From assembly GCA_038252255.1 (NCBI GenBank), contig JBBSAM010000016.1, forward strand, positions 1 to 64,000: 64,000 nucleotides of DNA. The letters are read 5' to 3'. Both the position numbers and the translations under genes were made by a program. Below are positions 60,332 to 64,000 of the stretch, one piece after another (position 1 is the stretch's first letter; every line of letters starts with the position of its first letter). The stretch is from Chersky-806 sp038252255. Lineage in GTDB: Bacteria > Actinomycetota > Acidimicrobiia > IMCC26256 > JAENVU01. Below the pieces are notes generated by a model that had not been told where the DNA came from, searched no databases, and worked only from the letters and a program-made list of their open reading frames with translations.

Positions 60332-60847
60332 TCAGGCCTGGCCCACCGCGAGCCGCTGAGCGAGGCTCCGCTCGAGGCTCGCCATCACGTCGTGGAGCGC
60401 GCTGCGGTTCCGGGACACGTCGCGCTCCAGGTCGCCGAGCTGGTCGATGGTGGTCCGGAGCTCGGCGTCGGAGAGCGTGGGGAGGTTGGCCAGGGTGCCG
60501 TCCGAGATCAGGCCCTCGAGACCGCGCTTGAAGTCGATCTCGGCCGCCGGCGTCAGCGGATCGGCGAGGCGGCTGGCCGCCGGATCGGGACGCGGTGCGT
60601 CATCGGCGAGGATCTTCGGCAGGGCGCTGATCAGGTCGCCGAGCGAGCCTCCGGAGGCCCGGCGGTCCACCTCGGCCTGGAGGATGTCGATGCGCGCCTG
60701 GGCAAGCTTGCGGACGTATGACAGCTCCGTCTCGATCTCGGCGCATTCCCGGTCCATGTCACGGACTTCGTCGAGCGAGCGATCTTCGAGGCCGGCGAGG
60801 TATTCGGGCGCGAGTACCCGGTCGATGCGACGCTGATGCTGAGCCAT
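60332..60847 (-). CDS. RsiG-like c-di-GMP-binding anti-sigma candidate
   Basis: The 171-residue protein is mostly helical: two long helices (about 23-64 and 127-165) joined by a Pro-rich linker. The first helix has an exact E(X)3S(X)2R(X)3Q(X)3D motif at E39, S43, R46, Q50 and D54, the c-di-GMP-binding signature of RsiG, which holds the sigma factor WhiG when bound to c-di-GMP. The second helix has the degenerate form E141, S145, R148, H152, A156. Streptomyces RsiG carries the motif twice; Rubrobacter RsiG carries it once and dimerises. ATG 60847 is divergent from sod. No whiG is in the window. Confidence 0.75.
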   Translation of the reverse strand: MAQHQRRIDRVLAPEYLAGLEDRSLDEVRDMDRECAEIETELSYVRKLAQARIDILQAEVDRRASGGSLGDLISALPKILADDAPRPDPAASRLADPLTPAAEIDFKRGLEGLISDGTLANLPTLSDAELRTTIDQLGDLERDVSRNRSALHDVMASLERSLAQRLAVGQA

Positions 60848-60946
60848 GGTGAGGTCAGGCTACCGCGGGTCCGAAGGTGTTCCGGGCTGCGAATAATCGC
60901 GCCGACAAGGGGTACGGTCGAAGCACCCCGTGTGAAGGAGACGCCC

Positions 60947-61558
60947 ATGCCTGTGTACTCGCTCCCCGAGCTCCCGTACGGCTATTCCGCCCTCGAGCCC
61001 CACTACTCCGCCGAGGTGCTGGAGCTCCACCACGACAAGCACCACAAGGCGTACGTCGACGGCGCCAACACCGCGCTCGACAAGCTCGACCAGGCCCGCA
61101 CGTCGGATGACTTCGGGACGATCAACCAGCTGCAGAAGAACCTGGCCTTCCACCTCTCGGGCCACGTCCTGCACTCGATGTTCTGGGCCAACCTCTCGCC
61201 GGACGGCGGCGGCAAGCCCGAGGGCGAGCTGGCGGCGGCGATCGACGAGGGCTTCGGCACCTTCGAAGGTCTGAGGAACCAGCTCACCGAGTCGGCCCTG
61301 AACGTGCAGGGATCGGGCTGGGGTGCGCTCACCTGGGAGCCCCTCGGACAGCGCCTCATCGTCGAGCAGGTGTACGACCACCAGAGCAACGTCGGCCAGG
61401 GCGCACCCCCGCTGCTCGTGCTCGACATGTGGGAGCACGCTTACTACCTGCAGTACAAGAACGTGAAGGCCGACTGGGTGAAGGCGTTCTGGGAGATCGT
61501 GAACTGGCCCGACGTCTCGTCGCGCTTCGAGCGCGCCCGCACGCTGAAGCTGCTGTAG
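60947..61558 (+). CDS. sodA: Superoxide dismutase (Mn/Fe family)
   Basis: The 203-residue enzyme has the metal ligands in HHDKHHKAYVDGAN, SGHVLHSMFW and LDMWEHAYYLQY, with WEIVNWPDV at the end. It turns superoxide into oxygen and peroxide. ATG 60947 has GAAGGAG seven bases ahead. Mn versus Fe use cannot be decided by eye. Its 99-bp upstream region is shared with the divergent RsiG-like gene. Confidence 0.95.
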   Translation: MPVYSLPELPYGYSALEPHYSAEVLELHHDKHHKAYVDGANTALDKLDQARTSDDFGTINQLQKNLAFHLSGHVLHSMFWANLSPDGGGKPEGELAAAIDEGFGTFEGLRNQLTESALNVQGSGWGALTWEPLGQRLIVEQVYDHQSNVGQGAPPLLVLDMWEHAYYLQYKNVKADWVKAFWEIVNWPDVSSRFERARTLKLL

Positions 61559-61564
61559 CCGACT

Positions 61565-61813
61565 TCAGGCTCCGCCGCTCACCGGCGGCAGCACGGCAAC
61601 CTCGTCGCCGTCGTGCAGCGCGGTCGCGTCGCCGTCGGTCGGCTCCTCACCGTTGACCCACACGCGCGATGTCGCGAGCACCGCGGCGAACTCCGCGCCG
61701 TAGCTCGCCCGCGCATCGTCGAGCAGCTCGCCGAGCGTCGCCGCGTGCAGCTCGGCCTGAGATGTTCCCGCCGCTTCGCGAGCGCGGGCGAACAGCCGAA
61801 GCCTCACCGTCAC
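61565..61813 (-). CDS. MoaD/ThiS-family sulfur carrier-like protein
   Basis: The 82-residue beta-grasp protein has RLRLFARAREAAGT at the start and DEVAVLPPVSGGA at the end. MoaD needs a free C-terminal Gly-Gly to be adenylated; here an extra Ala follows the Gly-Gly. It would need trimming before activation, or may not act as a carrier. GTG 61813. No moa genes are adjacent. It converges on sod with a 6-bp gap. Confidence 0.85.
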   Translation of the reverse strand: MTVRLRLFARAREAAGTSQAELHAATLGELLDDARASYGAEFAAVLATSRVWVNGEEPTDGDATALHDGDEVAVLPPVSGGA

Positions 61814-61865
61814 GCCTTCAGGTTGCCCCGGCGCCTGCGCACAACGTGGCCGCTCCGGGCTGCGC

Positions 61866-62717
61866 TCAGCTCGAGACTTCCGCGAGGCCGTCCTTGATCA
61901 CGACCTCACCGTCGTTGTTGCGCGTCTCGAAGCCGAACACCTGGTTGCCGTTCTCCTCACCGGCCCTCCAGAAGGTGGTCGTGATCGCCTGACCGGGGAG
62001 CACCGGCCGGGAGAAGCGCACGGCGAGGCGCTTCAGGCGGGTCGGGTCGCCCGCGCAGACCTCCTGCACGCCGGCCCAGGAGGTGAAGGCCATCGTGCAC
62101 AGACCGTGGATGATGATCCCGGGCAGGCCGACCGACTTCGCGACCTCCTCGTCCAGGTGGATCGGCATGTTGTCACCCGACGCCGCGGCGTAGCGGTACG
62201 TCTGGTCGGTGTCGATCTGCTGGGTGATCGATCCGACGGGGTCGCTCGACTTCGTGGCGGCCTCGAGCTTGTGCTTCGGTGCCTCTTCGCCGCCGCCTTC
62301 CCCGTCGCTCACACCGCGGAAGAACGACGTCATGTACTGCTCGGCCACGAGCTCACCGGTCTGGTCGCGTGACTCGACCTTGACCACGACGGTCGTTCCG
62401 TTCGGCTTGACGTGGATCCCGACCGGCGCGGCGGTCGAGCTGAGCACCATCCCCGGCGTGATCGGCTTGTGCAGCCGCATGTCCTGCTCGCCGTGCACCA
62501 CGAGCAGCAGCACCTCGGGGGGTGTGACCCCGGCCATGGCACCGGCGATGGTGTCCCAGATCGGGACGACCGCGAAGACCGGCGGGGCGAGCTCACCGTT
62601 CTGGTGCGCGGCGATCGGGTCGTTCGTTGCCGCGGCGTACGCGATCGTGCGTTCCGCGTCCACCTTGAACTCGGGCCCTTCCGTCCACTGCCCCAGCTTC
62701 TCGACCGCGAACCCCAT
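61866..62717 (-). CDS. MaoC-like dehydratase with two hot-dog domains
   Basis: The 283-residue protein has an N-terminal hot-dog domain (KVDAERTIAYAAATNDPIAA) and a C-terminal hydratase 2 domain with YAAASGDNMPIHLDEEVAKS and GIIIHGLCTMAFTSWAG, where Asp and His are catalytic. Such proteins hydrate enoyl-CoA or enoyl-acyl carriers. ATG 62717 has AGGAG seven bases ahead. No fatty acid genes adjoin. Confidence 0.88.
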   Translation of the reverse strand: MGFAVEKLGQWTEGPEFKVDAERTIAYAAATNDPIAAHQNGELAPPVFAVVPIWDTIAGAMAGVTPPEVLLLVVHGEQDMRLHKPITPGMVLSSTAAPVGIHVKPNGTTVVVKVESRDQTGELVAEQYMTSFFRGVSDGEGGGEEAPKHKLEAATKSSDPVGSITQQIDTDQTYRYAAASGDNMPIHLDEEVAKSVGLPGIIIHGLCTMAFTSWAGVQEVCAGDPTRLKRLAVRFSRPVLPGQAITTTFWRAGEENGNQVFGFETRNNDGEVVIKDGLAEVSS

Positions 62718-62763
62718 GGCGTGCTCCTTCGGTGTGGTTGGCGCCCGGATGGTAGTGGGAGGG

Positions 62764-63117
62764 CTACTGCGGCTGCTCCGGGGACGTGCCGACGTTCGTG
62801 CGGGCCTCGGGTACAGCATCCAGGCGAGCAGGGTCGATGGGCGCTCCGGTCACCTCGTCGATCCCGTACGTGCCCTGGTCGATGCGCTCGATCGCTGCTT
62901 CGATCTCGGCCAGCTCGGCCTCGAGGGATTCCAGGATCGACAGGTCCTTCTCCCGCTCGAAGGTGTCCGACCCGCTGTCGGCGGGGTGCTGGTCGTAGTT
63001 GGGCTCCGACTCGTCGCTTCCGACCTCCTCGTCGAGGTCGGTGTGGAGCTCACTGATGAGCCCGGTCACCCGGGTCCGCTCGCTCTCGAGCCGTTGACGT
63101 GCTTCGTCCGGTTCCAT
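62764..63117 (-). CDS. DksA/TraR-like protein lacking zinc-finger cysteines
   Basis: The 117-residue protein has a long coiled coil (about 1-80) and ends QGTYGIDEVTGAPIDPARLD, the position of the DksA/TraR zinc finger. None of the four Cys is present: the usual CxxC pair reads DEVT, and the later pair is missing. The Asp/Glu-rich N-terminus and the SDTFEREKDLSILESLEAEL segment are typical. It may still reach into the RNA polymerase secondary channel through the coiled coil. Confidence 0.82.
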   Translation of the reverse strand: MEPDEARQRLESERTRVTGLISELHTDLDEEVGSDESEPNYDQHPADSGSDTFEREKDLSILESLEAELAEIEAAIERIDQGTYGIDEVTGAPIDPARLDAVPEARTNVGTSPEQPQ

Positions 63118-63144
63118 GCGGTCAGGCTAGCAACGGCGAACGAG

Positions 63145-63774
63145 TCAACCTTCGGCGAGCCGCAGCTCGAGCAAGGTGGCGGCGTCCGCGAGCAGCGCGA
63201 GGAGGTGGACGAGCCGGGCCGATGGTTCGTCGATCTCGAGGATCCTCTGCGCGTCGAGCGGGCCGATCGGCGCGACCGCACACGCTTCGAAGGCAGCCCG
63301 GACCGGGTCGGAGTCGAGGCGAAGGTCGAGTGTCGGCACCGCGACGCCGAGCTCGCTCATGAGCGAGAGCACGCGGCGGAGCTCCAGCTCCACCTCAACT
63401 CGCGGCCCGGCCTCGGCGGGAGCCGCGGTGATCTCGTCGACGACCTCGACCTCGGCGAGCGGATAGGGGTCGTCGGGCAGCCATTCGCGAACGGAGCACC
63501 GACTCGTGCCGCGCGCCAGGATGGCGTAGCGCCCGTCGTCGAACCGGCTCGCCTCGACGATACGGGCGACGGTGCCGACGTCGAAGCGCACGTCGCCGCC
63601 ACCCACTTCGGACCCGCGCTCGATGAGCACGACACCGAACTCCGGCTCGTGCTCCGCCGCCAGACACGTCTCGACCAGCGCCCGGTAGCGCGGCTCGAAC
63701 ACGTGGAGCGGGAGCAGCCCGTGCGGGAAGAGCACCGTGCCGAGCGGGAACATCGGGAGCACCCGGGAAGCCAT
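63145..63774 (-). CDS. LON substrate-binding domain protein
   Basis: The 209-residue protein has the N-terminal domain of Lon protease without ATPase or peptidase parts: LPMFPLGTVLFPHGLLPLHV, FEPRYRALVETCL and VGTVARIVEASRFDDGRYAI. Stand-alone LON proteins may act as substrate adaptors. ATG 63774 is 5 bp after the upstream gene. Confidence 0.88.
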   Translation of the reverse strand: MASRVLPMFPLGTVLFPHGLLPLHVFEPRYRALVETCLAAEHEPEFGVVLIERGSEVGGGDVRFDVGTVARIVEASRFDDGRYAILARGTSRCSVREWLPDDPYPLAEVEVVDEITAAPAEAGPRVEVELELRRVLSLMSELGVAVPTLDLRLDSDPVRAAFEACAVAPIGPLDAQRILEIDEPSARLVHLLALLADAATLLELRLAEG

Positions 63775-63779
63775 GGCGG

Positions 63780-64000
63780 TCAGTTGTCCCGGGACCGCAA
63801 GGCGATCGCCTCCGCGACCACCGCCTGCGCGGTCGGCCCGTCCAGATGCGCCGCGAGTGACTCCAGCGCGGCCGCCGCCTCGGTGAACCGGCCGAGCGAG
63901 CCCAGCAGCGTGGCGGTCTGCCGGCGCTCCGAGACCGGCAGCTCGGCGAATCGGAGCCGCAGCCGCGCGACCCAGACCGCGTCCACGGAGCTGCGCTCGA
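63780..64000 (-). CDS. C-terminal fragment, possibly SirB1/transglutaminase-like protein
   Basis: The frame is open to the window edge, so the start is missing. The visible 73 residues, including WVARLRLRFAELPVSERRQT and LGRFTEAAAALESLAAHLDG, look like TPR-type helices seen at the end of SirB1-family proteins with an N-terminal transglutaminase-like domain. A GTG at 63986 could instead begin a 68-residue protein, but the open upstream frame argues for a fragment. It lies 5 bp upstream of the LON gene. Confidence 0.5.
   Translation of the reverse strand, partial: ERSSVDAVWVARLRLRFAELPVSERRQTATLLGSLGRFTEAAAALESLAAHLDGPTAQAVVAEAIALRSRDN

Noticed and set aside
1..64000. CRISPR arrays, insertion sequences, prophage, toxin-antitoxin pairs or defence systems
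   Set aside because: No spaced direct repeats of CRISPR type, no transposase, integrase or phage proteins, and no terminal inverted repeats were seen. The intergenic nuo repeats are single copies at separate sites.

Overview
This is a GC-rich actinobacterial chromosome segment. The base composition, frequent GTG starts, 4-bp start/stop overlaps, mycothiol glycosyltransferase (mshA), F420-type LLM oxidoreductase, BldC-like and RsiG-like regulators, Rex-hem operon and MenJ-like reductase all fit. The paired complex I operons and a split b6-type cytochrome b suggest a deep-branching, probably aerobic lineage such as Acidimicrobiia; that placement is inference. I see no prophage, transposase, CRISPR array or rRNA. 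Most of the window is housekeeping and energy metabolism.

Layout. 1-1,100: start of an EF-Tu gene and tRNA-Met, tRNA-Thr and tRNA-Tyr on the minus strand, with a GNAT acetyltransferase opposite. 1.1-7.3 kb: YajQ, HtpX, a histidine phosphatase, an unknown protein, a TauD-type dioxygenase, a HAD phosphatase and acetyl-CoA synthetase. 7.3-18.8 kb (minus): an 11-subunit complex I operon nuoABCDHIJKLMN, without the NADH module EFG, ending in a MidA/NDUFAF7-type methyltransferase. 18.9-35.9 kb (minus): a complete 14-subunit operon nuoA-N, preceded by a geranylgeranyl (menaquinone) reductase. 36.1-42.2 kb (plus): a quinol oxidase operon with a three-helix membrane protein, a 2x[4Fe-4S] ferredoxin, cytochrome b6-like and subunit IV-like halves of cytochrome b, Rieske protein, diheme cytochrome c, another membrane protein and a small lipoprotein. 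42.2-50.6 kb (minus): rex, precorrin-2 dehydrogenase, hemA, hemC, cobA-hemD, hemB, hemL and an LLM oxidoreductase, with a likely Rex operator upstream. 50.6-54.5 kb: a TauE/SafE exporter divergent from a LysR regulator, a membrane protein and an acyl-CoA ligase. 55-64 kb: SAM hydroxide adenosyltransferase plus a 30-residue membrane peptide, a BldC-like regulator, a phosphatase-like protein, proC, YbjN, mshA, an XRE regulator and an RsiG-like c-di-GMP anti-sigma candidate, superoxide dismutase, MoaD-like, MaoC-like, DksA-like and LON-domain proteins.

How it works together. The 7-42 kb block is a respiratory island. The two complex I isoforms reduce menaquinone. The geranylgeranyl reductase may tune the quinone side chain. 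The b6-type complex oxidises menaquinol and passes electrons through Rieske and cytochrome c to an oxidase not encoded here. The adjacent hem operon supplies haem under probable redox control by Rex (NADH/NAD+). Three near-identical structured repeats sit in the only sizeable gaps inside the two nuo operons. The order mshA-ybjN, proC-bldC-like, hemACDB recalls the Rv0486-Rv0512 region of Mycobacterium tuberculosis. The most unusual items are the RsiG-like protein with one intact and one degenerate c-di-GMP motif, the b6-type cytochrome with a haem c(n) cysteine, the methyltransferase inside the complex I operon, and the covarying intergenic repeats.
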